From the NCBI GenBank assembly GCA_964569245.1, contig CAZMTK010000003.1:124001-188000 (forward strand): a DNA stretch of 64,000 bases, given 5' to 3'. Shown here piece after piece: positions 25,821 to 34,570 of the stretch. This DNA comes from JAAYTY01 sp964569245. Its GTDB lineage: Bacteria > Fermentibacterota > Fermentibacteria > Fermentibacterales > Fermentibacteraceae. A program made the position numbers and the translations under genes. Positions within the stretch are counted from its first letter, which is position 1. Each line of letters starts with the position of its first letter. Below the pieces are notes generated by a model. It was not told where the DNA came from, ran no database searches, and saw nothing but the letters and a program-made list of their open reading frames with translations.

Positions 25821-26812
25821 CTTCCGGACTCCCCCGGCGGGCATCCGAAGCCGGGCCGGAACTCCTCCTTCGAGGGTCTCCCGAAGAGGCGCTCGACCGC
25901 TTCGGCCGCAGTGCATGCACCGTGCACCACGTCCCTCACGGCTGATGTGATTGGCACTTCCACACCCAGCGAGCTCGCCAGGTCGCACAGCGCGTCTGCG
26001 GCATGGAAGCCCTCTGCAAGGCCCTCGAAAGCCCTGCCGCGGACCACGGATTCGCCGAATGCCCTGTTCCTGCTCAGCGGGGAGAACAGCGTGGCCTCGT
26101 AATCGCCGAGGTGGGACAGCCCGTAAACGCTGCGCCAGTCGCCTCCTGAGGCTGCCACTACGCGAGCGACCTCCTGGGGGGCCCTTGCCATCAGCGCACC
26201 CTTCAGCCCGGCAAAACCCAGCCCGTCGAGCATTCCGGCGGCGATTCCCACGACATTCTTGGCGGCCGCTCCTATCTCGCACCCTATCATGTCCTGAGAG
26301 CGGTACATCCTCACCAGGCTGCTGCCGAGCACCTCCGAGATCCTCCTCGCTGCCTCCTCGTCCGCCGATGCGGCGAGCATGCATGTCGGGATGCCTCGAA
26401 CGAGCTGCTGGGGATGGCCCGGGCCCAGGAGCGCCGAGACAGAGCGCGGCCTCATTCCGGCGCTCTCCGCGACCTGCGAGAGCCTCAGCCCCGTGCCCTT
26501 CTCCAGTCCCTTCATGCAGAGGACGAGGTCAGCGCCCTCCAGCCCCTTCCCGCCGATCTTCCCCGCGAGGCTCCTCCATTCCTGGGAGGGCACGGCCGCG
26601 AGCAGGATGTCGCACCGCAGGGCCTCTTCCAGGGAGTCCGTGAGAACCACTTCCTGCGGCAGAGTCAGATACCGGTTGCAGCGATTCTCTGCGAGACTCC
26701 GGAGCACGGGGCTGCCTGCGGGCTCCCAGCCGGTGGCTTCCATGCCCAGACGACGGGCGTACCAGAGGAGGAACGTCCCCCATCTCCCGCAGCCGAGCAC
26801 GGTCAGCCGCAT
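25817..26812 (-). CDS. gpsA: NAD(P)H-dependent glycerol-3-phosphate dehydrogenase
   Basis: A 331-residue cytosolic enzyme that reduces dihydroxyacetone phosphate to sn-glycerol 3-phosphate for phospholipids. The N-terminal Rossmann motif is GCGRWGTFL, the catalytic Lys lies in EIGAAAKNVVG near residue 190, and YGLSHLGDYEATLFS is the downstream substrate loop. The loop GLGDLxxTC of E. coli GpsA is here SHLGDYEAT, a common variant. ATG start at 26812 chosen at the Rossmann strand. The stop overlaps the GHL10 gene start. The DUF362 gene ends 13 bases upstream. Confidence 0.9.
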   Translation of the reverse strand: MRLTVLGCGRWGTFLLWYARRLGMEATGWEPAGSPVLRSLAENRCNRYLTLPQEVVLTDSLEEALRCDILLAAVPSQEWRSLAGKIGGKGLEGADLVLCMKGLEKGTGLRLSQVAESAGMRPRSVSALLGPGHPQQLVRGIPTCMLAASADEEAARRISEVLGSSLVRMYRSQDMIGCEIGAAAKNVVGIAAGMLDGLGFAGLKGALMARAPQEVARVVAASGGDWRSVYGLSHLGDYEATLFSPLSRNRAFGESVVRGRAFEGLAEGFHAADALCDLASSLGVEVPITSAVRDVVHGACTAAEAVERLFGRPSKEEFRPGFGCPPGESGR

Positions 26813-26825
26813 CTCCGGGCTCCGC

Positions 26826-27962
26826 TCACCGCCCTGGCGCCCTCCAGGCATCCGCCCCCGGGATCGTGGAAGGCGACCCGTAGAGATCGAAGAGCCTGCC
26901 GTAACCGGTCTTCATCGCCTCCCGGACCCTCCTCCTGCCGACGAGGTTCATCCAGAAGAGGTCGTGGTAGGCCCTGCTCGCGATGTACGACCATGGGACA
27001 AGCGGGCTGCGCAGCAGGAAGCCCTCGAACGGCTTCAGCCAGCCGTGGTAGATGGCCTTCTGCCCCCTGCTGGCGAAGGTGTCGGTCTGACTGAAGTGCC
27101 AGTTCTCCCCCGAGACGTCCTCCCCTACAACCTCGATGTCCGCGGGGTCGCCCGTTCCGAGGCCCTCCTCGTGGGCCAGCCGGATGAAGTCGAGCTTCAT
27201 GGGGTCGAAACCCTGGAGCCTTGCACTGATCGCGTCTATCGCGACCTGGTCGGCCGAGGCCAGGATCACGTTCTTGACGTGGGGGATCATCGCCCGCGGG
27301 CCGGGCCCCTCCCCTGCGAAGGTGCCGTCCATGACGGCGAGGATGCCGGGGTGGATCTCCTTCTGGATCCGGAGCAGGTCGACCAGCGTTTCGTGTATTC
27401 GGCTGTGAGTCCAGTGGCGCCTCTCGCTGAGCAGGCCGCCGAAGGCGTTCTTCATCGCGCCTGTGATGGTGGTGAAGACATGGGTCTTCACGGTAGGCAG
27501 GTGGACGATGTTCCTGCCGACGAGGATCTCAGGTATTTTGACGCCTTCGGGGAAGATCGAATCCAGCACCCGGTAGGGGCGCTTCGTCCTGTACGGCACC
27601 CATCTGACTTCCGGGGAGTAGAGCCGGACCTTCCGGATGCCGTGGAGCCCCTCGTCGACCTGGACCAGGTGGTTCCCCCTCTCGCCGGCGACGTCCGAAA
27701 CGACCACCGTGCGGTTGTGCGTCGAGATGAGCTGGTCCCTCCTCCACCCGTCCGCCAGCAGGGTGCGAATCACCCCGTCGAGCTGCCACGGCGTCGTGGA
27801 GCACGCAGGGTACCAGTGGTGCCACGAGATGTTGATCTTGAGAAGGACGTCGCATCCCCTGTCGAAGCCGTCGGTGTAACCGATGCTTCTCATGAGTCTT
27901 GCATAGTCGTCCGTCACCGTCTCCGGGCATGTTCGGAGAACGGCCACTCTGCTACGGGCCAT
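26826..27962 (-). CDS. DUF362 domain protein
   Basis: A 378-residue DUF362 family protein. Family segments are VLLKINISW near residue 40, IVHLPTVKTHVFTTITGAMKNAFGG near 150-175, AVMDGTFAGEGPGP near 210 and the DAISARLQGFDP segment near 245. DUF362 proteins are often linked to iron-sulfur redox chemistry, but no cofactor Cys cluster is seen in this copy. The ATG has AAGGGA seven bases upstream. It is the first gene of the long minus-strand run that ends at 17530. A second, ferredoxin-bearing DUF362 protein is encoded at 32341-33441. Confidence 0.85.
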   Translation of the reverse strand: MARSRVAVLRTCPETVTDDYARLMRSIGYTDGFDRGCDVLLKINISWHHWYPACSTTPWQLDGVIRTLLADGWRRDQLISTHNRTVVVSDVAGERGNHLVQVDEGLHGIRKVRLYSPEVRWVPYRTKRPYRVLDSIFPEGVKIPEILVGRNIVHLPTVKTHVFTTITGAMKNAFGGLLSERRHWTHSRIHETLVDLLRIQKEIHPGILAVMDGTFAGEGPGPRAMIPHVKNVILASADQVAIDAISARLQGFDPMKLDFIRLAHEEGLGTGDPADIEVVGEDVSGENWHFSQTDTFASRGQKAIYHGWLKPFEGFLLRSPLVPWSYIASRAYHDLFWMNLVGRRRVREAMKTGYGRLFDLYGSPSTIPGADAWRAPGR

Positions 27963-28269
27963 AAGTCTGTCCCTTCATCTTCGCCACTCGGGTCCCGCGC
28001 GGGAAGCGCAGGCATTGCGGCCGCTTCTGCCCCGCACGGGGCGTGGCATTCTCCGGATTCTACCGAAGCGGGGCTCGACCGGTCCAGTGTGGAATGCGCC
28101 GTACATATCCAGGCGGCCCATGCCGCAGCCCGGGTCGTCCAGCCTCGCCATGCCCGGACTACCGGCTTGCGACGGCCGTGCCGCCGCTCGCGCCACGCCT
28201 ACCCGCCGGCATGGCACAGCGTATATTCATACAAATGGCATGGGGAAAGAACTCGATCAGAAGGGAGAA
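27963..28269. other. Divergent intergenic region
   Basis: About 307 bases between the divergent DUF362 and subtilase genes. It is GC-rich and without convincing coding capacity; open frames here lack starts with ribosome sites. The only promoter-like spot is TATATT at 28222-28227 upstream of the subtilase, with no matching -35. I see no repeats or RNA gene. Confidence 0.4.
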
Positions 28270-29976
28270 ATGTTGAAGAATCTGCTGATGATGGGTGCTC
28301 TTGCGTCCGCGGCAGCGGCCGGCTACCTGGCGCCGGACCTCAGACAGGCGATTGCAGGTGCGGAGGAAGGCGAGCTCATCCCCGTCTTCATCGTCGTGCA
28401 GGGCGATCTGGACGACGCGTGGGTCGATGCTGTCACCGTGGGGATGGACCGCTACGAGAGACGCGCCTTCGTGGTCGATGCGCTGAAAGACCTGGCCGCG
28501 ACCTCCCAGGCGGGCGTCCGCGAACTCCTGGCGGCGCAGCCCGAAGGAACCTGCGAGGACGTCGAGAGCCACTGGCTTGCCAATTCGATGTATTGCAGGA
28601 CTACGGTGGATGTGATCCGCCAGGCGGCATCCCTGCCGGAGGTCGTTGTGGTGGAGAGCGCCTCCGACCCGGATGCCGGGCTGATCGAGCCCGTCGAGGT
28701 GCGCCCCGCCACACCCGAGGAGCAGAGCCGGGCAATCGCCTGGGGCGTCAGCAAGATCAACGCGGACGACGTTTGGGCGATGGGCTATGACGGAACCGGC
28801 GTGATCGTGGGCGTCATCGACACGGGCACGGACTACAACCACACCGACCTGGCGGCCAACATGTGGCACGACACGCCTGCCGGCCTGCACTACGGCTGGG
28901 ACTTCTACAACAACGACCCAGATCCGATGGACGACTACGGCCACGGAACTCACGTGTCGGGCACCGTGCTGGGCGACGGTACCGGCGGCACCCAGACCGG
29001 CGTGGCTCCCGGGGCCACCTGCATGGCCCTCCGCATCAACTACTACTCCGGCGGCGAGAACACCTGGATCCAGGCTATGGAGTGGGGCACCTCCCACGGG
29101 ACCGACGTCCTCACCATGTCCCTCGGCTCCACGCACGGCAACACCACGCTTCGCAACGCCGAGCAGAACCTGCTTGCCGCAGGTGTCTTCCACTCTGTCG
29201 CGGCCGGCAACAGCGGGCCCGGCGCAGGCACGATCCTCTCGAGCGGCGACAGCCCGCCGCCCTGGTTCCATCCCGACCAGACCTATCACGGCGGGCAGAG
29301 CGCGGTGGTCACCTGTGCCGCGACAGATTCCGGCGACACCATCGCCAGCTTCTCCAGCCGCGGCCCCGTGACCTGGTGGACGGACTACACCACAGCCAAC
29401 CCACTGATCGATCCCGACATCGCAGCGCCCGGCGTTGACGTTCTGAGCACACAGTGGACGGGCGGCTACACAACAATGAGCGGCACCTCTATGGCCACGC
29501 CTCACGTGGCGGGGGTCGCCGCCCTGATGCTCGATGCGAACCCGAGCCTCACTGTCGCGCAGATCGATCAGTACATGGAGACAACGGCCCTCCAGCTCGG
29601 GCCTCCGGGCAAGGACAACGCCTTCGGCGCCGGCCGCATCGACGCCTACCAGGCCGTCCTCGCGGCTATCTCCACCGGGATAGGAGACTCGATGGAGGGC
29701 ATCGAGCCCTCGGGCTTCTGCCTCAGCTCGGTGTCGCCCAATCCGGTGAGCGGCATCGCCGCCTTCCAGCTCTACACTGCCACTGCAGCGAGAGCGGACA
29801 TATCGGTGTTCGACATCTCCGGCCGCGTGGTCACCGTGCTGAGCTCGGGAGAGATCGCGCCCGGAACCCACTCATACATCTGGGAGGTTCCCGCCGGCCT
29901 GGGCAACGGGATCTACTTCGTCCGCGCCAGCAGCGATGCTGGCTCCGCCACTTCGAGGATGACGATCCTCAGGTAG
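28270..29976 (+). CDS. Secreted subtilisin-like serine protease with C-terminal sorting domain
   Basis: A 568-residue secreted S8 protease. Signal peptide about 1-17, an N-terminal propeptide to about 150, then the catalytic domain with Asp184 (VGVIDTGTD), His225 (YGHGTHVSG), oxyanion Asn314 (AAGNSGPG) and Ser407 (SGTSMATPH). The last 85 residues (SPNPVSGIAAFQL to the terminal MTILR) match the FlgD-Ig-like type IX secretion C-terminal domain, so the enzyme is probably exported and anchored or released by that route. Start is ATG at 28270 after AAGGGAG, although a TTG one codon on has better spacing. It is transcribed alone and followed by a hairpin. Confidence 0.93.
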   Translation: MLKNLLMMGALASAAAAGYLAPDLRQAIAGAEEGELIPVFIVVQGDLDDAWVDAVTVGMDRYERRAFVVDALKDLAATSQAGVRELLAAQPEGTCEDVESHWLANSMYCRTTVDVIRQAASLPEVVVVESASDPDAGLIEPVEVRPATPEEQSRAIAWGVSKINADDVWAMGYDGTGVIVGVIDTGTDYNHTDLAANMWHDTPAGLHYGWDFYNNDPDPMDDYGHGTHVSGTVLGDGTGGTQTGVAPGATCMALRINYYSGGENTWIQAMEWGTSHGTDVLTMSLGSTHGNTTLRNAEQNLLAAGVFHSVAAGNSGPGAGTILSSGDSPPPWFHPDQTYHGGQSAVVTCAATDSGDTIASFSSRGPVTWWTDYTTANPLIDPDIAAPGVDVLSTQWTGGYTTMSGTSMATPHVAGVAALMLDANPSLTVAQIDQYMETTALQLGPPGKDNAFGAGRIDAYQAVLAAISTGIGDSMEGIEPSGFCLSSVSPNPVSGIAAFQLYTATAARADISVFDISGRVVTVLSSGEIAPGTHSYIWEVPAGLGNGIYFVRASSDAGSATSRMTILR

Positions 29977-29996
29977 AGGAACCCGAGACGGGTTTG

Positions 29997-30026
29997 GGGG
30001 CGCAGCTCCGCTGGGGGCTGCGCCCC
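29997..30026 (+). terminator. Hairpin terminator after subtilase
   Basis: A perfect 10-base-pair stem (29997-30006 with 30017-30026) and a 10-base loop begin 21 bases after the subtilase stop. It is followed by TTCC and GTTTCC rather than a long T-run, so termination strength is uncertain. It separates the subtilase from the convergent acyltransferase. Confidence 0.55.
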
Positions 30027-30080
30027 TTCCGGTTTCCAGAGGCGGATCGGGCGGGCAGGAAACGGCAGGGGCCGCAGGCT

Positions 30081-30977
30081 TCAGCCGCGCAGGTTCGAGT
30101 AGAGCCCGGTGGTCTTCCACCTCCGGTGGGCCCACCAGTAGTGGTCGGGATGCGCGCGGACCATCTCCTCGAGGCGGCGGGTGTACTCCTGCGTGAGTAC
30201 TCTCTCGGCCTCCTCCGCGGGGAGGTCGGTTCTCGGCATGATGGGTTCGGTGAAGACCGCAGTCTGCCTCGGCCCCTTCTCTCTGACGAGGAAGGCCGGA
30301 TACACCGGGCAGCCCATTCTCACTGCGAAGGCGGCAGCACCTCTGGGAGTAGATGCTGGAAAGCCGAAGAAATCGACTTTCACGCCATTCCTGCCGGCAT
30401 CCTGATCGGACAGCCAGCACACCGCGCCCCCGCTCCTAACGACCCTGAAGATCCCTCTCATGGCTCCGTCGCGGGTGATGAGGCCGATGCCGTGGGACGA
30501 TCTGAGGCGGTTGATGAATCCGTCGACGAGACGGTTGTGCTGCTCGCCCACGAGGATGCTGACGTCAGCACCGGCCTTTCTGATGATCGCCGCGAGGAGC
30601 TCCCAGTTGCCGAAGTGGAATCCCACGCCTATCCCGCCGGATCCTGCGAATCTCTCGAGCACCTCGGGGTTCCGCACAGTGACGAACTTCTCCAGATGTC
30701 TCCCGTCGAGACGGTCCTGCCTCGCGAACTCCGTCATGAAACGACCGGCGCTCGCATACGAACGCGAGCCGATCCTCCGTGCCTCGCGCCTTCCGATGCC
30801 GGGGAAGGCCTGCCTGATGTTGACGAGGGACACCCTCCTCCTTATCCCGATCAGCCAGGCAGCGCGGCCCAGGGCGGCGCCCACGCCCAGCGCAGCTTCC
30901 AGAGGCAGGACGCCGAGCGCGAAGACCGAGGCTCTCAGAGCCGCATACTCGACAATGTGTCTGAGACCCGGCTTCAT
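30081..30977 (-). CDS. Lipid A biosynthesis acyltransferase (LpxL/HtrB family)
   Basis: A 298-residue inner-membrane enzyme expected to transfer an acyl chain from acyl-ACP to a lipid A precursor. One N-terminal membrane segment is followed by the acceptor motif GFHFGNWELL (H-x4-E) near residue 118, and later DQDAGRNGVKVDFFG and the PVYPAFLVRE strand. Length fits LpxL/LpxM. Its presence supports a lipopolysaccharide-type outer membrane. ATG start with AGGGGAGAG. The gene ends the minus-strand block that starts at 39768, though an 85-base gap separates it from the GH43-like gene. Confidence 0.9.
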   Translation of the reverse strand: MKPGLRHIVEYAALRASVFALGVLPLEAALGVGAALGRAAWLIGIRRRVSLVNIRQAFPGIGRREARRIGSRSYASAGRFMTEFARQDRLDGRHLEKFVTVRNPEVLERFAGSGGIGVGFHFGNWELLAAIIRKAGADVSILVGEQHNRLVDGFINRLRSSHGIGLITRDGAMRGIFRVVRSGGAVCWLSDQDAGRNGVKVDFFGFPASTPRGAAAFAVRMGCPVYPAFLVREKGPRQTAVFTEPIMPRTDLPAEEAERVLTQEYTRRLEEMVRAHPDHYWWAHRRWKTTGLYSNLRG

Positions 30978-31062
30978 GGCTCTCCCCTGTTCGGATGGAT
31001 GAGGATTCTACCGGGAAGACGCTGGCCGGGCAACGAGTGACGGGCCCGAGCCTGTGCGCGGT

Positions 31063-31959
31063 TCAGCGGTCAGGCACCTCCACCTCCTCGTCCAGCATCA
31101 CCGGCTCTATCGTTCCGTCACCTCGATAGACGACCCTGCACAGGGAGGAATCCCTGAAATACGGGCTTCCGGAACGGCTCATGTCGTTGCAGATGAAGAA
31201 CCACTGTCCTTTCCACTCGAAGAACGAGCCGTGCCTGTCCATCGTCACCGGGTGCCGGCGGTACCGGAGCGGAGGGGCGACCCTGTCTTCGACTATGATC
31301 GAACCGCGGCACTCGTAGGGACCGTACACGCAGTCGGACATCCCGTAGAAGCAGCCCCAGGAGAGGTAGTACACGCCCCTTCTCACGTGCAGGAAGGGCT
31401 TGTCGTCCGTTCTTCCAGCGCCGTAAGGACCTTCGGGGCCGATGATCGCCAGCCGCCGGGGAGTCTCCGCCAGGGAGATCATGTCGTCGCGGAGACGCGC
31501 GACATGGTAGTCCCAGACACCGAATACGATGTATGCGGAGCCGTCGCGGTCCACCAGGACTCCCGGGTCGTATGCCTTCGTCGGTGCGGTTCCCTCGTCG
31601 AGCAGCGGCCTCCCGAGCGGATCGCTCCAGGGCCCGCCGGGCGAATCCGACACGACCACGCCGGTGCGTCTCGGACCCTCCGAGAAGTACCAGAAGAACC
31701 TTCCGTCCCGCTCCGCGGCGTCAGTGGCCCAGCACGATCGGAACCCGGACCCTATGTAGGTGTCCGCCGGCGAGAGGATGCACTCGCGTCTCCAGTGCAC
31801 CAGATCTTCCGACGACCAGGCCCACCACTCGTCCATGACGTAGCTGCTGTTCGACGCAGACCTGTCGTGCGTAGCGTAGAGCCAGGCCCTCTCCCCGAAG
31901 ACCCTCACGTGGGGATCGCACACTCCGAGCCCTGGCAGCAGGGGGTTGCAGGCCTTCAC
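31063..31959 (-). CDS. Glycoside hydrolase family 43-like protein
   Basis: A 298-residue five-bladed beta-propeller of the GH43/DUF377-type superfamily. The catalytic-base Asp is in the first blade (VCDPHVRVFG), the second Asp in AYDPGVLVDRDG near residue 130, and blade repeats such as AYIVFGVWD and GVYYLSWG are typical of arabinanases and xylosidases. The general-acid position reads TDDKPF, with Asp where most GH43 have Glu. No signal peptide is seen, so it may act in the cytoplasm on imported oligosaccharide or on glycoconjugates. GTG start just after the cupin stop. Neighbours are a cupin and a glycosyltransferase. Confidence 0.78.
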   Translation of the reverse strand: MKACNPLLPGLGVCDPHVRVFGERAWLYATHDRSASNSSYVMDEWWAWSSEDLVHWRRECILSPADTYIGSGFRSCWATDAAERDGRFFWYFSEGPRRTGVVVSDSPGGPWSDPLGRPLLDEGTAPTKAYDPGVLVDRDGSAYIVFGVWDYHVARLRDDMISLAETPRRLAIIGPEGPYGAGRTDDKPFLHVRRGVYYLSWGCFYGMSDCVYGPYECRGSIIVEDRVAPPLRYRRHPVTMDRHGSFFEWKGQWFFICNDMSRSGSPYFRDSSLCRVVYRGDGTIEPVMLDEEVEVPDR

Positions 31960-31971
31960 GACCCCTGCCCG

Positions 31972-32292
31972 CTATTCGGAGCGGATCATCGTAAGGAGCA
32001 TCTTGAACCTCTCCGTCGCCCGCATCGCATGGGGCCTGCCCGCGGGCATCACCAGGATGTCGCCTGCACCCATGTGCAGAGTCTCGCCCGAGATCGTCAC
32101 TTCGACCTTCCCCTCCAGCACCTGCACCGTGGCATCGTAGGGGGAGGTGTGCTCGCTGAGCCCCTGGCCGCAGTCGAACGCGAACAGGGTCAGAGAGCCG
32201 GTGCTCTTCTCGAGCAGCGTGCGGCTGACGACCGAGCCCTCCATGTAGTCGACGAGATTCGCCAGCCCGTGCGGAACGCCCTTTTCGATCAC
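31972..32292 (-). CDS. Small cupin-domain protein
   Basis: A 106-residue single-domain cupin. The first motif is GLSEHTSPYDATVQVLEG (metal-ligand His and a Gln in place of Glu) and the second is MPAGRPHAM. Such cupins are dioxygenases, isomerases or sugar/metabolite sensors; no clear assignment is possible. I chose GTG at 32292 since AAGGAGG lies eight bases before it; an ATG 24 bases further up would put the ribosome site inside the coding region. It is 12 bases upstream of the GH43-like gene on the same strand, which suggests a linked role in sugar metabolism. Confidence 0.82.
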   Translation of the reverse strand: MIEKGVPHGLANLVDYMEGSVVSRTLLEKSTGSLTLFAFDCGQGLSEHTSPYDATVQVLEGKVEVTISGETLHMGAGDILVMPAGRPHAMRATERFKMLLTMIRSE

Positions 32293-32340
32293 GACAGCCC
32301 TCCTTCGGTGCATCACGACGGCGGACAGCTCCCCCGGAAC

Positions 32341-33441
32341 CTATCTCCTCCGCAGGGGATTCGGCACCTCGATCGCGTTCTCGGGACAGAGCTCGTGGCA
32401 GCACAGGCAGACGATGCACTTCCTGCGGCTCATGACCGCCCGCCCCCCCCGGACGGTGATAGCCCCTGCGGGGCAGCTCCTCGCACAGAACCCGCAACCG
32501 GTGCAGCCCGGGTTCGATCGCGGAACCGTCTTCAGAGCCCACCGGACGAGCGTCCCTGCGAAGCCCGGCACCAGGTTGTACATCCATGTGGGGGGCACCT
32601 CGAACCCCGGGAACGAAGCGCTCCCGGCCACGGCGGGGGCGCCGCCCCCCGGCAGGCCGCAGCCGCGCGCCAGTGCCGCCCGCGTGGTCTCGAGGCCCAG
32701 CGGGTCCAGGCCCACGAGCTCCGACATCACCATGTCGAGGGCGACTCCGTTCCTCGCCATGCCCAGAACGCCGTCCCGCCGCACCCTCCCGTCGGTGCCC
32801 GGGCCCCTCCTGTCCATCGCGAGCACGGCGTCCATCACCACCATGTCGAAGGGAACGAGAGCGTAGATGTTCGCGATGTGGACAGCGAGGTCGGCGGGCC
32901 TTACCGCTTTGCTGTGAAGAACGGCCTTGCCGAGCCCTGGAACCGCTCCGAAGGCGTTCTTCACCGCGTTCGTGAGGCGGCAGTACATGTGCGTCTTGAA
33001 CTTGCACATGTTCACCACGGCGTCCCACTCGAGTACGGGGCGGGCGATGTTGTACAGGCTTCCGCCGGACTCCAGCTGCACGCTGCCGGCTCGCTCGAAG
33101 GACACCAGCTCCACGCCGTAGTCGGCGGCAAGGGGCTCGTACCCGCAATTGCGCCAGTACCTCTCCACTCCGCCCACGACGCCGCCCGGGCTGTCGCCGA
33201 CGCCGACCCGGCAGCCCCTCTGCTTCAGGAGGACCGCCATCGCAGCGACGACGGCCGGGTGCGTTGTGATCCCCCTCTCCGGAGCCTTCGCAGCAAGCAT
33301 GTTCACCTTGAGGAGGACCCCGGCCCCGGGGCGTATGCGCACGGGCCATCCTCCCGTCTCCTCGATCATCTCCCGGAGGGCTTGGACGAGAACAGGCACG
33401 TCGTAGGCCATACCCTGACGAAGGGCGACGTCATGAGCCAT
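32341..33441 (-). CDS. DUF362 protein with C-terminal 2x[4Fe-4S] ferredoxin domain
   Basis: A 366-residue protein combining DUF362 (VLLKVNMLAAK near residue 42, VNMCKFKTHMYCRLTNAVKNAFG near 145) with a C-terminal bacterial ferredoxin. The ferredoxin clusters are CTGCGFCARSCPAG and CIVCLCCHELCPEN (about residues 315-360), each with the CxxCxxCxxxCP spacing. It probably moves electrons or acts on a redox-linked substrate; no specific reaction is known to me. The ATG at 33441 lies 11 bases inside the glycosyltransferase gene. The other DUF362 gene of the window lacks the ferredoxin. Confidence 0.88.
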   Translation of the reverse strand: MAHDVALRQGMAYDVPVLVQALREMIEETGGWPVRIRPGAGVLLKVNMLAAKAPERGITTHPAVVAAMAVLLKQRGCRVGVGDSPGGVVGGVERYWRNCGYEPLAADYGVELVSFERAGSVQLESGGSLYNIARPVLEWDAVVNMCKFKTHMYCRLTNAVKNAFGAVPGLGKAVLHSKAVRPADLAVHIANIYALVPFDMVVMDAVLAMDRRGPGTDGRVRRDGVLGMARNGVALDMVMSELVGLDPLGLETTRAALARGCGLPGGGAPAVAGSASFPGFEVPPTWMYNLVPGFAGTLVRWALKTVPRSNPGCTGCGFCARSCPAGAITVRGGRAVMSRRKCIVCLCCHELCPENAIEVPNPLRRR

Positions 33442-34570
33442 GCCCGACAGCCTTTCCGCCCCCGGACAGCTCGATCTCCCTGTCGAGGATGAGCCTGAGC
33501 CTCGTGTCCCAGTCGAACGGCTCCGCGGCAGCCCTGCAGTCCATCGGGTCGGGGGGATGATCCAGCATCGCCGCCGCGGCCCGGGCGAGCAGCTCCGCAT
33601 CGCGGCGTGGGACGGCGCATGCCACCCGGCAGGGAAGCTCGTCCATCAGCCCGCTGCCGCTGAGCCCGACGACCGGAGTCCCGCTTGCCAGGGCTTCGAG
33701 GAACGTGAGCCCCAGGGTCTCGGCCGGAGCCCCGGATATCAGCACGTCGGCGTTCCTGTATTCCCGGGCCAGCCCCTCGCTGTCGAGGAATCCAGCGTAT
33801 CTCACCCCGGGGCTGCTCGACGCCAGGGCCTCCACCCTCCTGCGCATGATGCCGTCGCCTACGACAACCAGAATGACGTCCCGCTCGGCTGAAAGCAGCC
33901 TGAAGCACTCCAGAACGAGTGACAGCCCCTTCTCCTCGCTCAGCCGCCCGACGAACAGCACCGTCTTCGCACAGGAACGCCCTTTCCGCCCCAGCGGCGA
34001 GAAGAGCGAAAGGTCCACGCCCAGAGGTGCGAGCTCGGTGTTGACGATCCCCTCCGAGGCCAGGCGTCGTCTGACGCAGGCCGATGCTACGAAGATCCTC
34101 GTGCTGTCGGAGTACGCGCGCCTCAGATAGCTCCACCCGAGCCTCTCGAGCGCCCTGCACATGGAGGGGAGCCTTCCGCACAGCACTGCCGTGTAGTTGA
34201 GGGGGAAGTACGCGTGATAGTAGTCGAAGACCGGCAGACCGGACCTCTTCCGCCATTCGCTGACGGCCCTCCGCATGAGGAAGGGGCTTCCGCACTCCAC
34301 GAAGTCCGGCCTCCAGGCGTCGAGGGCACGGATCACCTGCCTGCGGCCGAGAGGGGTCCTGTAGCCGGGGGCGAAAGGAATCCGCACGCCCCGAACCGTC
34401 GCCACGGGCATCCCGGCGGGGCCGGTCAGGGACTCAGCTCCGCCAGGGACGATGGTCATGTGCTGCACGCCAGGACAGGTCCTGGCGAGCCATTCCCTCT
34501 TCTTCTCGATGTAGCGCCTGACGCCCCCCCCGGTAGGGCTCCAGAACATCGTGACGTCGCAGGCTCTCAA
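33431..34570 (-). CDS. Glycosyltransferase family 4 (GT-B)
   Basis: A 379-residue GT-B glycosyltransferase. The N-terminal acceptor half opens with SPTGGGVRRY, and the donor half contains VLFVGRLSEEKGL, VVVGDG and the family signature PAETLGLTFLEALASGTPVVG (E-x7-E type). It likely adds sugars to a lipid or surface glycan. The TTG start overlaps the stop of the diguanylate cyclase (TTGA), a start choice supported by the protein opening exactly at the first beta strand. It is followed by the DUF362-ferredoxin, cupin and GH43-like genes. Confidence 0.87.
   Translation of the reverse strand: MRACDVTMFWSPTGGGVRRYIEKKREWLARTCPGVQHMTIVPGGAESLTGPAGMPVATVRGVRIPFAPGYRTPLGRRQVIRALDAWRPDFVECGSPFLMRRAVSEWRKRSGLPVFDYYHAYFPLNYTAVLCGRLPSMCRALERLGWSYLRRAYSDSTRIFVASACVRRRLASEGIVNTELAPLGVDLSLFSPLGRKGRSCAKTVLFVGRLSEEKGLSLVLECFRLLSAERDVILVVVGDGIMRRRVEALASSSPGVRYAGFLDSEGLAREYRNADVLISGAPAETLGLTFLEALASGTPVVGLSGSGLMDELPCRVACAVPRRDAELLARAAAAMLDHPPDPMDCRAAAEPFDWDTRLRLILDREIELSGGGKAVGHGS

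Noticed and set aside
31054..33492. An 812-codon plus-strand frame opposite the GH43-like, cupin and DUF362 genes
   Set aside because: It lacks any recognisable motif, is rich in Arg, His and Pro, and runs antisense to three well-supported genes.
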